64,000 bases of DNA from an uncultured Ignavibacteria bacterium. Its GTDB lineage: Bacteria > Bacteroidota > Ignavibacteria > Tepidaquicellales > OLB5. The stretch is from positions 62,001 through 126,000 of the forward strand of contig CALMYL010000013.1 in assembly GCA_937873695.1 (NCBI GenBank). The letters are read 5' to 3'. Positions 50,244 to 59,060 of the stretch are shown here, piece by piece; position 1 is the first letter of the stretch; every line of letters starts with the position of its first letter. Below the pieces are notes generated by a model. It did not search any database. It worked only from the letters and a program-made list of their open reading frames with translations, and was not told where the DNA came from. Position numbers and translations under genes: made by a program.

Positions 50244-51909
50244 GGCCCTGATTTATGCTTAATAGAACATCGGGGTGCACTTCAGCTATCCAACTGATAA
50301 ATCCGTTAATTTCCTCGTCAAGTTTTTTTACCCTCAGCGCTTCGTTGATAAACAGAAGTTTAGCTAGGTCTGAAGCAATATTAAATGATTGAGTCCGGCT
50401 CTTTATTTTGCTGATGAATCTTGTAATAGCTCTGCTGAATCTTTTGTAAACTCTTTCTGCGTTTTGTTTTTCAAGCATTTCAAATATTTTCAGTCCAAGT
50501 TTGGCTGATTCTATCCAGCTGCTGCTTATGTTTATATTATAAAGCCTCATTATTCTTTCAAGTCTTTTTATGTTTGACTCAGCCAGAAAAAAATCAGCCT
50601 TTGTGCATTTCCAAAATTCCTGTTCTGCAATATTGATATACAATATAGCCTGCACGTTAGCAGAGTAAATATTACTGAATTTTCGTACAGATATCCTGTT
50701 CATTTCTGTAAATGCAGATAAAATATTCTTATCAACGTTCACTGAGTACCTTTCACCGTTTTTTTTCCATTCAAATACACTGCTTGAGTGCTGGTCGCTC
50801 AATTCAAGATACCAGCTGTTAAGTGCATCAGCCTTGCGGGAGTAGAGGATCTGCCTGGATAAATAATCTGAGGTTATTTCTTCCGCAAGCGGGTCACTTG
50901 CATAAATTAAGAACCGCAGGTAATTCAGTTCGAATTCAAGAAGCTGCGAAACATCTGTTCGCGCTTTCAGCATTTTAGGGAAATTTGTTTTATGAAACTC
51001 TAGGTACTCCGCCGCGAGGTGATTGTTATCAGTGAAGTTTCGAATTTTGAGAAAACTTTCAGAAAGAATAAACTCTGCTTCAAAGTTATGCTTTGCGGCA
51101 AGCTCTCTTGCAGATAGAAATGCTTTGATTGATTTTTCCTTATCACGGAGGATATTAAACAATAAACCGCACCTGTGATAGATCCTGCATCGGAGATTTG
51201 CCGGTATCGCGTTTTTATCTGAGTTAAGCAAACCTGTCAGCTGTTTTAAAGCCATTTCCAGGTTACCTCGTTTAAAACGATTCATGGTCAGCTTGTAGCT
51301 TATCAATAAAGTGAACCTGGCTTTAATTTCGGCCTTGTGCATTGAAAGTGATTTGGAACTCAGGATCCTCTTACACAATTTCCGGGCTCTGCCAAAATAA
51401 AGATTGGTCCTTCGCAAATCACGGGTAAAATAATAATATTGAAAAAGTTTTTCATATATTTCGTAAAGTTGTGTATTCTGTTCAGCAGAGCATTTTTGAT
51501 CCGGGATCTTCTTCTCCAGCTGTATCAGTTCAGTTCTGGCTTCACGAAGCATGCCGGCAGAAAATCTTCTTCTGATCGTTTCTATTTCACTCTCACCTTT
51601 AATGACCTCCCATCCGAAATAGAATTCGCGAAGCTGTTTTATCAATCTGGATTTGTGGCAGTCAAGCATTCTGCTGTTTACAGCCATGAAGTCGATCAAT
51701 CCTGAATATTCATTTTCATCAAATTTCCCTGATCTGACCGTATTTTCGAGGAATTGCAATAGCCGGATATTCTTTTGCGAATAAGCTCCCTTGCGTTTGA
51801 GAACTTTCTTTATGAATTTTTCTCGTACTTCAGAGGGAATTGCCCCATATTCAAAAATGAAGTAATCCTTTACAAAAAACGGGTTATATTTGGGGTTTTT
51901 CAGGTCCAT
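50236..51909 (-). CDS. Large alpha-helical protein of unknown function
   Basis: A 557-residue soluble, mostly helical and basic protein. TPR-like helix pairs are visible (ELIQLEKKIPDQKCSAEQNTQLYEIYEKLFQYYY, AIPANLRCRIYHRCGLLFNILRDKEKSIKAFLSARELA). The first line reads MDLKNPKYNPFFVKDYFIFEY. No enzyme motif was recognised. Its stop overlaps the end of kmo by 8 nt on the opposite strand. Proteins of this style are common and poorly described in Ignavibacteria-like genomes. Confidence 0.6.
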   Translation of the reverse strand: MDLKNPKYNPFFVKDYFIFEYGAIPSEVREKFIKKVLKRKGAYSQKNIRLLQFLENTVRSGKFDENEYSGLIDFMAVNSRMLDCHKSRLIKQLREFYFGWEVIKGESEIETIRRRFSAGMLREARTELIQLEKKIPDQKCSAEQNTQLYEIYEKLFQYYYFTRDLRRTNLYFGRARKLCKRILSSKSLSMHKAEIKARFTLLISYKLTMNRFKRGNLEMALKQLTGLLNSDKNAIPANLRCRIYHRCGLLFNILRDKEKSIKAFLSARELAAKHNFEAEFILSESFLKIRNFTDNNHLAAEYLEFHKTNFPKMLKARTDVSQLLEFELNYLRFLIYASDPLAEEITSDYLSRQILYSRKADALNSWYLELSDQHSSSVFEWKKNGERYSVNVDKNILSAFTEMNRISVRKFSNIYSANVQAILYINIAEQEFWKCTKADFFLAESNIKRLERIMRLYNINISSSWIESAKLGLKIFEMLEKQNAERVYKRFSRAITRFISKIKSRTQSFNIASDLAKLLFINEALRVKKLDEEINGFISWIAEVHPDVLLSINQGLR

Positions 51910-51974
51910 TTACCATTATAAAAACATGCAACAAATTACATAGAATTTGATTTTTATACAATTCACTTAAGTTA

Positions 51975-51982
51975 TATCTTTG
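51975..51982 (+). promoter_or_regulatory. Predicted -7 element of the LppM-like lipoprotein gene
   Basis: TATCTTTG at 51975-51982 matches TAnnTTTG, 38 nt before the ATG. A strong ribosome-binding site AAAGGAG lies at 52009-52015, five bases before the start. Confidence 0.5.
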
Positions 51983-52020
51983 TATGTATTTAAAAATCAA
52001 AAAACTCTAAAGGAGTAAAA

Positions 52021-52722
52021 ATGTCAAACACAGAAAGATCAAAAAGAACGTTTTACAGGGGCAATTTTGTAATTTTTTCAGCCATTTTGGCTGTTTTTGC
52101 ATTTTATCTTGCAGGATGTGTTAATGTTGAACAGAAGACCACTCTTAAGCAGGATGGTTCCGGTTCAATGAAAGTGCACTACTGGACTAAAATGTCTAAT
52201 GTTAAATCAAGCTCAGATCTCGGAGGTTTCAGTTTTGAAGAAGCCAAAGCCAAGCAGAACTATACATCCTCAAATACTGAGGTTTCAGGCGTTAAAGTCG
52301 AAGAGAAACTTGATGATTCAACAAAACATGTTACCGTTGATCTCACTTTCAAGAATATCAATGATATAACCTCAGCAAAAGGATTTGAAAAAGTGAAAGC
52401 ATCATGGAAAGAGGGTAAAGAAGGAATGGATTTCAACTATACACTTCTGAAGGATACCTCCAACGCCGGTAACATGGGTTCAAGTGATATAAAATTAAAT
52501 TACGAGTTTGATATGCCGGCTGAAGTTTTAAAGACTAACGGCAGAAAAGACGGCCAGAAGATCATTTATGAAAAAACACTTGCTGATCTTAAGAATGATA
52601 TTGAGATGACCGCAACAGTAAAAAATGAAGGAAAAAAATGCGGACTCTTTGGCATGGAATTTCCATTGATGGCTTTTGCAGGTCTTGCTATTTCATTCTT
52701 TGCTATTCGCAGGAAGAAATAA
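52021..52722 (+). CDS. Lipoprotein with LppM-like domain and C-terminal membrane anchor
   Basis: A 233-residue protein. A leader with a hydrophobic helix ends in the lipobox LAGC (Cys about 32), followed by VNVEQKTTLKQDGSGSMKVHYW, the opening of LppM/DUF3153-type domains, and a beta-rich body. Near the C-terminus is MEFPLMAFAGLAISFFAIRRKK, a second membrane helix with a basic end. Probably an inner-membrane or dual-anchored lipoprotein; the function of the domain is unknown. Confidence 0.75.
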   Translation: MSNTERSKRTFYRGNFVIFSAILAVFAFYLAGCVNVEQKTTLKQDGSGSMKVHYWTKMSNVKSSSDLGGFSFEEAKAKQNYTSSNTEVSGVKVEEKLDDSTKHVTVDLTFKNINDITSAKGFEKVKASWKEGKEGMDFNYTLLKDTSNAGNMGSSDIKLNYEFDMPAEVLKTNGRKDGQKIIYEKTLADLKNDIEMTATVKNEGKKCGLFGMEFPLMAFAGLAISFFAIRRKK

Positions 52723-52743
52723 CCGGACTTTTTAAAAATCATT

Positions 52744-52792
52744 AGCCTGTCAGTATCTGTTAATTACCCCCAATTTAATGATCTGACAGGCT
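52744..52792 (+). terminator. Long-loop hairpin after the lipoprotein gene
   Basis: AGCCTGTCAG (52744-52753) pairs perfectly with CTGACAGGCT (52783-52792) across a 29-nt loop, followed by TTCTT. The position 22 nt after the stop fits transcription termination, although the loop is long. Confidence 0.5.
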
Positions 52793-52838
52793 TCTTGGTA
52801 TCAGGATGTACAGGGGGATAATAACTGATGGATCTGAA

Positions 52839-53297
52839 ATGAAACTTATTACTTATTTAACGGTACTTTTTATCACACAGGCAGCTTTGCAGCAGGGAAT
52901 ATACAGCCAGCTTAGCTGCGATGAAAACCAAATTTCGGAATCAGAAGAAGCAAGAAAGACTGCTGAAAACAGCCTGTTAAATGCGCGAAGCGTAAATGTG
53001 ACACTTCCTTCGGGTATAGATATTACAGCTTTCTATTGTGAAGGTAAACTTATCAAAATATCAACAACCGATAACCTTTCGCACAGTGAGCAGATCTTTT
53101 TTGAGAAAGAGAACCTTCGCTGTTTTGAAAGCTCGGGGTATGATAATGGCAAAGAGTATTTTATAGCTTATTATATCAAAGATGATAAGGTTTTCTGCAA
53201 GCAGAATATGCTTAGCGGAGCGTTTTTAGAGCTTGGTAACAACGAAAGTAAAGGTATCATAATGAAAGTTCAGGATTACCTTCTGGCAATACAATAG
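52839..53297 (+). CDS. Secreted protein of unknown function
   Basis: A 152-residue protein from ATG 52839, where a good signal peptide starts (MKLITYLTVLFITQAALQQG). An in-frame start at 52806 would place 11 polar residues in front of it. The mature part has a helix (SEEARKTAENSLLNARSVN), then strands (VTLPSGIDITAFYCEGKLIKI, FIAYYIKDDKVFCKQNM). No family recognised. Confidence 0.6.
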   Translation: MKLITYLTVLFITQAALQQGIYSQLSCDENQISESEEARKTAENSLLNARSVNVTLPSGIDITAFYCEGKLIKISTTDNLSHSEQIFFEKENLRCFESSGYDNGKEYFIAYYIKDDKVFCKQNMLSGAFLELGNNESKGIIMKVQDYLLAIQ

Positions 53298-53509
53298 AGA
53301 AGCAAAAAAAAAATCTGTAAAATTTTTGGACACAAAATAATCTCCGTTGAATATTTTAATTGGATCTTTCTGTGTGAGAATTCAAATAAATTCACGGCTG
53401 AAAATTTTTGTGTCCTTTTAATTGTAAATTACTTCAATATTATTGCATTCCAAAAAGACCTTTAATTCACTAAATTGAAACATTGATCTAAACAAAAAAA
53501 ACTCATTTT

Positions 53510-56071
53510 ATGCGAAAAATTCTTCTTTTATTGCCCTCTATATTAGTCATTTTCGGGCTTTTGTTTGTTTCCGGTCTTTTTGAGAGCGGTTCAAATTTAG
53601 CTGAATTAAAATACAAAAAAAATGCTCCCGGTGACTGGTTCTATTACCAGCGTTCATACCCGGAAGGTGATATTCCATACGATAAGTACTTCGGTGCAAT
53701 GGAAGAAAAAAAGGTTATGGAACAGATGGATAATCCCACATCTGCACTTAACTGGACGCCTAACGGACCATATAATATAGGCGGAAGGATAACCGCAATA
53801 GCAGTAAATCCGTTAAATCCGGATATCATCATAATTGGGGCGGCAGCAGGCGGAATATTTAAAACAACAAATGGCGGGGCAAACTGGGTTGCTAAAACCG
53901 ATGAGTGGCCAAGTCTTTCTGTTGGTGCGCTGATAATGCATTCTTCAAATCCGAATATTATTTACTGCGGAACAGGTGAAGGCAACAGCGCAATTGATGT
54001 TTACCCCGGATTCGGTGTGCTCAAATCAACCGATATGGGCGATACGTGGAATCTTGTTGGCTTAACCGAAGCACTGCATATTCCTTCAATGGAAATACAT
54101 CCTTTAAACCCCAATATTGTATATGCATCTGTAATGGCATTTCGCTCGTTCGGGCAGAATAAAGGTATATACAAATCAACCAATGGCGGTGTTAACTGGG
54201 CAAGAGTTTTATTTGTATCTGATTCAACTTCAGGTGTCGATGTTAAAGTATCACCGGATGACCTGAATATTGTTTACGCCGCGATGTGGGAGCGTATCCG
54301 CACCCCACCATCAATATCCAAAACAGGTGGTATATCAAGCGGACTTTACCGCTCATCAAACGGTGGAGCCAACTGGCAGCAGCTTGGGGTTTCAAATGGA
54401 ATTCCCGCATCAAGCTCAACAACGGGCAGGATAAGCATTGCAGTTGCAAAATCGAACCCTGACTATGTTTATTCAATTTTTAAGACTACAACGGGTAACA
54501 ATATCAGTGGTATATATAAGTCAACCAATAAAGGACTCAACTGGACAACCATGTCCATGTCAGGAGTATCATCGTCGGGGTTTGATTGGTACTTTGGATT
54601 GATAGAAGTTGACCCAACTGATCCGAATAAAGTATATATAGGCAGTGTTGATATTTTCAGAACAACTAACGGTACAAGCTGGGTTAACTTAACCAACTCA
54701 TACAGCGGTACTTTTGACCAGCAGCATCCTGACCAGCATGTGCTGTGGATAAATCCTGCAAGTCCGAACAACTTAATTTGCGGAAATGACGGCGGCATTT
54801 TTGAAACATCAACAGGCAATGCGCCTTGGGTAAAAAGCTATGACCTTCCGATAACGCAATTCTATGCGACGAATATTGATTACCTTAATCCGCTGCGTAA
54901 GATAGGCGGCTCTCAGGATAACGGCTCTAAGATCACTTTTACCGGCGGAACAGATAACTGGGAAGTTATATACGGCGGTGATGGGTTTACCGCTCATGTT
55001 GATTATACTAACTCTAATATTATTTACTGTACATCGCAAAACGGTGGACTGGGCAGAAGCACAAATAACGGTGTATCATTTTCAGATATTACCGGAGGCT
55101 TAAGCGGCAGGTTCAACTGGTCAACTCCATATATTCTTGATAATGTAAATCCTGCTATACTTTACGTAGGCAGCCATATGCTCTTCCGTTCAACAAACCG
55201 CGGAACATCGTGGACAGCTATCAGTGGTGACCTTACACGCGGACCAAACGGTAGGCTTGGTACTATCACATGTATCACCAGCGCCGCTCTTGGAGGCGGT
55301 GAAAGGGTTATCTATACCGGTACAGATGATGCCAAAATTTCTGTAACAACAAACAGCGGAGTCAACTGGACCGATGTTACAGGTATATTGCCGCAAAGAT
55401 ACGTTACCGACGTAAGATGCGATAGCCGGAATCCCGCAATAGCTTACGTAACTCTCAGCGGATTTAATGTAGATGAAAAGAATACCCGCATTTACCGTAC
55501 AACAAATTACGGCGCTAGCTGGAACAATATTTCAGGTAATCTGCTTAACGTTCCTGCCAACTCCATTATAGTAGATGAAGCCCGCGATTCAGTGCTGTTT
55601 GTTGGCTGCGATGCAGGTGTATATTACACTACAAATCTTGGTGCAAGCTGGGCTATACTTGGCACGGGTTTACCCAATGCACCTGTGTTTGATATCAATT
55701 ATCATCAGGGCGCGCAAATACTTTGCGCGGGTACGCACGGCAGATCGATGTATGAAATAAGTACGGCAAATATACCTATCGGAATAATTGGCAGCAGCGA
55801 AGTTGCTGATAAGTTTTCATTGGGGCAGAATTACCCGAACCCGTTCAACCCCAAAACAAATATTAAATTCTCAATTCCCAAGGCTGATTACGTTAGATTA
55901 AAGGTTTATGATATCACAGGCAGCGAAGTTGCCGTGCTGCTGAATAAAAATATGCCTAAGGGTGAATATACATATGAATTCGACGCTTCAAATCTGTCAA
56001 GCGGTGTTTACTTCTACACGCTTAAAACAGAAAAATTCAATTCAACAAAGAAGATGATACTTGTGAAATAG
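53510..56071 (+). CDS. Secreted sortilin/sialidase-like beta-propeller protein with T9SS sorting domain
   Basis: An 853-residue protein. After a signal peptide there is a long BNR/VPS10-type propeller, with repeated GGIFKTTNGGANW, GVLKSTDMGDTW, GIYKSTNGGVNW and LYRSSNGGANWQQL blades, as in secreted xyloglucanase-like and adhesin proteins. The opening WTPNGPYNIGGRITAIAVNP is typical of FCB-group members. It ends with NYPNPFNPKTNIKFSI to KKMILVK. Probably a cell-surface or released binding protein; no catalytic acids could be assigned with confidence. Confidence 0.85.
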   Translation: MRKILLLLPSILVIFGLLFVSGLFESGSNLAELKYKKNAPGDWFYYQRSYPEGDIPYDKYFGAMEEKKVMEQMDNPTSALNWTPNGPYNIGGRITAIAVNPLNPDIIIIGAAAGGIFKTTNGGANWVAKTDEWPSLSVGALIMHSSNPNIIYCGTGEGNSAIDVYPGFGVLKSTDMGDTWNLVGLTEALHIPSMEIHPLNPNIVYASVMAFRSFGQNKGIYKSTNGGVNWARVLFVSDSTSGVDVKVSPDDLNIVYAAMWERIRTPPSISKTGGISSGLYRSSNGGANWQQLGVSNGIPASSSTTGRISIAVAKSNPDYVYSIFKTTTGNNISGIYKSTNKGLNWTTMSMSGVSSSGFDWYFGLIEVDPTDPNKVYIGSVDIFRTTNGTSWVNLTNSYSGTFDQQHPDQHVLWINPASPNNLICGNDGGIFETSTGNAPWVKSYDLPITQFYATNIDYLNPLRKIGGSQDNGSKITFTGGTDNWEVIYGGDGFTAHVDYTNSNIIYCTSQNGGLGRSTNNGVSFSDITGGLSGRFNWSTPYILDNVNPAILYVGSHMLFRSTNRGTSWTAISGDLTRGPNGRLGTITCITSAALGGGERVIYTGTDDAKISVTTNSGVNWTDVTGILPQRYVTDVRCDSRNPAIAYVTLSGFNVDEKNTRIYRTTNYGASWNNISGNLLNVPANSIIVDEARDSVLFVGCDAGVYYTTNLGASWAILGTGLPNAPVFDINYHQGAQILCAGTHGRSMYEISTANIPIGIIGSSEVADKFSLGQNYPNPFNPKTNIKFSIPKADYVRLKVYDITGSEVAVLLNKNMPKGEYTYEFDASNLSSGVYFYTLKTEKFNSTKKMILVK

Positions 56072-56103
56072 ATTTTATAAGTTTAAGTATCAGGGAATTT
56101 AGA

Positions 56104-56132
56104 AACCCGGTAAAATATATTTACCGGGTTTT
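56104..56132. terminator. Bidirectional intrinsic terminator
   Basis: AACCCGGTAAA (56104-56114) and TTTACCGGGTT (56120-56130) form a perfect 11-base-pair stem with a five-base loop, followed by a T-rich stretch. It sits between the convergent propeller and lipoprotein genes and is suited to end both. Confidence 0.85.
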
Positions 56133-56145
56133 GTTATTATTAAAT

Positions 56146-57135
56146 TTAATTTGATGAAAGTCTTAGCTGTGCAGAAGGCTCGATTGAGCCGAAAGAATTT
56201 GTCATATCCTGAACTGTACCGAAAGGATGGATATTTATACTCTTTTCAAATATCCACAGGTAAAACGGTTTGTTCAAAGCGGAACCCTGTTCATATCTTG
56301 GTTCAAGTGTTATTATAACATGGTAATCGTTATTCAGGCTCTGTATATCCGGAAGACCGCCTCCCGGGCAATTTGATTGCAGCCAGTCGTGACCCGGAAC
56401 GTTCCATATCAAACCGCCCGTAAGCTCGCATAGCTGGTTGTTATCCCTTAAGTTCGGGGAATCAAATCTGCCGATATTATATTTGAATGATGTGTTTGGA
56501 ATACTGACAACCCATGCCTGGTAGGTCCATTCCGCGGTATCGGGCAGTGCGGGGAGAGTTATCCCCGCAGTTGTGCCGTTTGTATCCTGTGTAAACCATA
56601 TACCTTTTTGATACTGAGATGAAGCTGTTCCTGTAGTTGGTGATGCGAGAAGAAATTTCCCCTGCGCTGAAGAAAATTGGGATGATACCGGAAGAATATC
56701 ACTGTAATGCATGGACAAATCAAAAACAAGCTCCGTGCCCTGCAGATGTTTTGCCCCGCCGAGAATTTTTATATTGCTGGGTATAGTATCGCTGTAACCG
56801 GGAGGCTGAATTGTGATTATAACATCATTTACATTATTGATATTGGCTATTTTGCCTAAATTTGGCGAAAATGCGCTCCCGGATGTATCGGTAATTTGAC
56901 CTGAGGCATTAATTGCGAACCTGCCAAGGCTGCGGTATGCGTTCTCACCATGATCAAGTCCGGTTTCAATACTGCCCCAGAGTTCATAAGTGCCTTCAAC
57001 ATTTTTATCAAGCTGTTGCAGCCTGTTTACTGTGAGTGTTCCTTTGTTCTGTGATGTCACAATACCTGAATCATCACCACAAGAATAAAAAACAATGGAA
57101 GCAAATAATACAAGTATAACGCTGAATTTTATCAT
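56146..57135 (-). CDS. Lipoprotein of unknown function
   Basis: A 329-residue protein from ATG 57135, where a lipoprotein signal begins (MIKFSVILVLFASIVFYSC, lipobox Cys at about 19). An in-frame ATG at 57168 lies just at a palindrome and would give an unusual leader. The body is beta-rich with aromatic strands (EGTYELWGSIETG, TAEWTYQAWVVSI), and VDV-like 'NNDYHVIITLEPRYEQG', reminiscent of anti-sigma or sugar-binding lipoproteins. No family assigned. Confidence 0.65.
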   Translation of the reverse strand: MIKFSVILVLFASIVFYSCGDDSGIVTSQNKGTLTVNRLQQLDKNVEGTYELWGSIETGLDHGENAYRSLGRFAINASGQITDTSGSAFSPNLGKIANINNVNDVIITIQPPGYSDTIPSNIKILGGAKHLQGTELVFDLSMHYSDILPVSSQFSSAQGKFLLASPTTGTASSQYQKGIWFTQDTNGTTAGITLPALPDTAEWTYQAWVVSIPNTSFKYNIGRFDSPNLRDNNQLCELTGGLIWNVPGHDWLQSNCPGGGLPDIQSLNNDYHVIITLEPRYEQGSALNKPFYLWIFEKSINIHPFGTVQDMTNSFGSIEPSAQLRLSSN

Positions 57136-57159
57136 CAAAAAAATTATCCTTAAATCATA

Positions 57160-57174
57160 AGACTTCAATAGTCT
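57160..57174. repeat. AGACTTCAATAGTCT palindrome
   Basis: The same 15-bp unit as at 32462-32476, in inverted orientation, preceded by CATA. It overlaps the alternative start codon region of the lipoprotein gene, supporting the downstream start. Confidence 0.6.
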
Positions 57175-57282
57175 AATGATGTTTTTTATAAATCGCTTTT
57201 TTGGAGTGCATCAACTGTGTTGATGCATGTATTGACCGCGTCTAAGCCGGGCATCCGCAATCAATGCAATCCAAAATAAAAC

Positions 57283-58776
57283 CTAATTCCCCAAACCCGG
57301 CGTGATACAAATACCCGCGGGGAAGGATGCCATTTCAATATCTTTAACCTTGTTATGACCCGCCCAGACATCAATTACAGCTGTAGTCCCCGGTGTTTTG
57401 CCTGCGCTTGGCGGATGGTGTACAAATCCGCCGGAAACAGATTCACACGTAACATATGCGTAATGCCCGTCAGCGGTGAAATCAATTTTATGCGGCTGCG
57501 CGCCAACATTTGATATTGTTTTAACAACCGTGTTAGTTGTCAGATCAATTACTGAAACTGAATTGGAGTTCCGGTTAGGCACGTAACACCACCTGCCATC
57601 AGGTGAAATTTCCTGCGCCAGCGGATTTAAACCGACCGGTATTGTTAAAATAAACGCCCTGCTCATCATATCAAACACACGCACGTCATTTGATTTGAGG
57701 CAGGTAATATACGCGTACTTATCATCAGGTGTGATTGATACCTGGTATGGAACAAAATTATTTGTACCGTTGCCGTTAGGCGGAACAGAAGGATCTACAG
57801 GGTAGATATCAATTATCTGCCCGGTTGAAGCCTGAATGAGATATAAAAACTCACTGCCCTCGGTAGCCATTAAAACATACTCTTCATTATGGGTGAGCCT
57901 TAAGCCGTGCGGTTTGGTCATACGGAATTCATCAATTACACGTGTAATGGTCATTGACTGTGTATCGAACTCCTTCATTTCTTTCTGCGCAAGTGTAGCG
58001 TCAAAATTGGTATACCATCCTTTTGTGCCGTCATTGGAAAGAATTATATGCGCAGGTGAATTACCAGCGAACATCCTGCCGACCCTTTCATATGTCATGG
58101 CGTCATATTTTTCAAGGTAACCTTCGGCTATAAGGCTTACATAAAAATACCTGCCCTGGTTATCAACTGTAATTACGTGCGGCGCGTCAAGCGGCTGTGT
58201 GGCATTATCCCTGCCGCCAACATCTATAAGCCTTACAAGGTGTTTGTTATCCAGATTCACGACCGCAACATAATCGCTTGCCTGGTTTGTAATAAAAGCT
58301 TTGTTCGTTATGTTCTGGAACGCAACCTGCCCGTTATCATTTTTTGCGCCCTGGTTGATCCAGTCAACAATTTTCATCAATTGATTTCCCGCAAGCGGCA
58401 TTCCATTAGTGTACGGCATCAATGCCTGCGGCATGAGCGGTTCTGAAAAAGGTGAAATGTTGGTATCAACACGGTTAATGTGCATTGTCATATGGCTCCA
58501 CCTGGCGTTGTAGGGAATTATTTCAGCGCCGAATGTTGAGCCTGTTAACATCAATGATTCCCAGCTTGAAAGATCAAGCCCTGCCTGACGGTTGGTTGAA
58601 TTATGACACCCGGGGAAGCTGCAATTCTGCGCTAAAATAGGCTGAATATCGCGAGTAAAGCTCACCGGTTCGCCAATTGCAGTGGGACTGCCGGAATCGC
58701 ACCCCATAAAATTGATTGAATTTAAGGCTAAAACTCCGCAAACTGCCGATAAAATGAAGATTATTCTCTTTTTCAA
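57283..58776 (-). CDS. Lipoprotein: cytochrome-c-like domain plus YVTN beta-propeller
   Basis: A 497-residue exported protein. After a lipoprotein signal (lipobox Cys in NFMGCDSG) comes a cytochrome-c-like domain: FTRDIQPILAQNCSFPGCHNS, with an unusual CX4CH haem motif (C-SFPG-CH), and a possible axial Met in PLMPQALMPY. The rest is a seven-bladed YVTN propeller (YVAVVNLDNKHLVRLIDVG, YAYITCLKSNDVRVFDM, CYVPNRNSNSVSVIDL). The combination is seen in extracytoplasmic electron-transfer or sensing proteins. Haem binding needs testing because of the motif spacing. Confidence 0.8.
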   Translation of the reverse strand: MKKRIIFILSAVCGVLALNSINFMGCDSGSPTAIGEPVSFTRDIQPILAQNCSFPGCHNSTNRQAGLDLSSWESLMLTGSTFGAEIIPYNARWSHMTMHINRVDTNISPFSEPLMPQALMPYTNGMPLAGNQLMKIVDWINQGAKNDNGQVAFQNITNKAFITNQASDYVAVVNLDNKHLVRLIDVGGRDNATQPLDAPHVITVDNQGRYFYVSLIAEGYLEKYDAMTYERVGRMFAGNSPAHIILSNDGTKGWYTNFDATLAQKEMKEFDTQSMTITRVIDEFRMTKPHGLRLTHNEEYVLMATEGSEFLYLIQASTGQIIDIYPVDPSVPPNGNGTNNFVPYQVSITPDDKYAYITCLKSNDVRVFDMMSRAFILTIPVGLNPLAQEISPDGRWCYVPNRNSNSVSVIDLTTNTVVKTISNVGAQPHKIDFTADGHYAYVTCESVSGGFVHHPPSAGKTPGTTAVIDVWAGHNKVKDIEMASFPAGICITPGLGN

Positions 58777-58948
58777 ACTCTGTTATTTACTTTTTTTGGA
58801 ATATAAGTGCTAAATGTATTTAATATTAATAATATATACAATGAACATATTTTGCGTGTTACTAACTGTAAACGGCTAAAATTACATATTAATTTCAGGT
58901 GCATGCCTGATACGGAAATCGATCATGAAGCCTTTGCTTTCATATCAT

Positions 58949-58968
58949 TTCCCCCTGAGGAGGGGGAA
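58949..58968. repeat. TTTCCCCCT-GAGG-AGGGGGAA hairpin
   Basis: A G/C-rich hairpin in the 284-nt gap 58777-59060, where no gene is seen. The related TTGTTGGTG hairpin follows at 59018-59041. Confidence 0.5.
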
Positions 58969-59017
58969 CACAAGGGGGTAATATTTTGATTTACAAATTG
59001 AACGATTAGAATTCCAC

Positions 59018-59041
59018 GTTGTTGGTGTTGTCACCAACAAC
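59018..59041. repeat. GTTGTTGGTG-TTGT-CACCAACAAC hairpin
   Basis: Ten-base perfect arms with a four-base loop, 20 nt past the stop of the T9SS gene on the minus strand. The same core is found at 29728-29769 and 63393-63423. Confidence 0.75.
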
Positions 59042-59060
59042 AAATTCAATTCTTAAAATC

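Noticed and set aside
57135-57168. Upstream ATG 57168 as start of the lipoprotein
   Set aside because: It lies next to a dispersed palindrome and would place a polar stretch before a good lipoprotein signal that starts at 57135.
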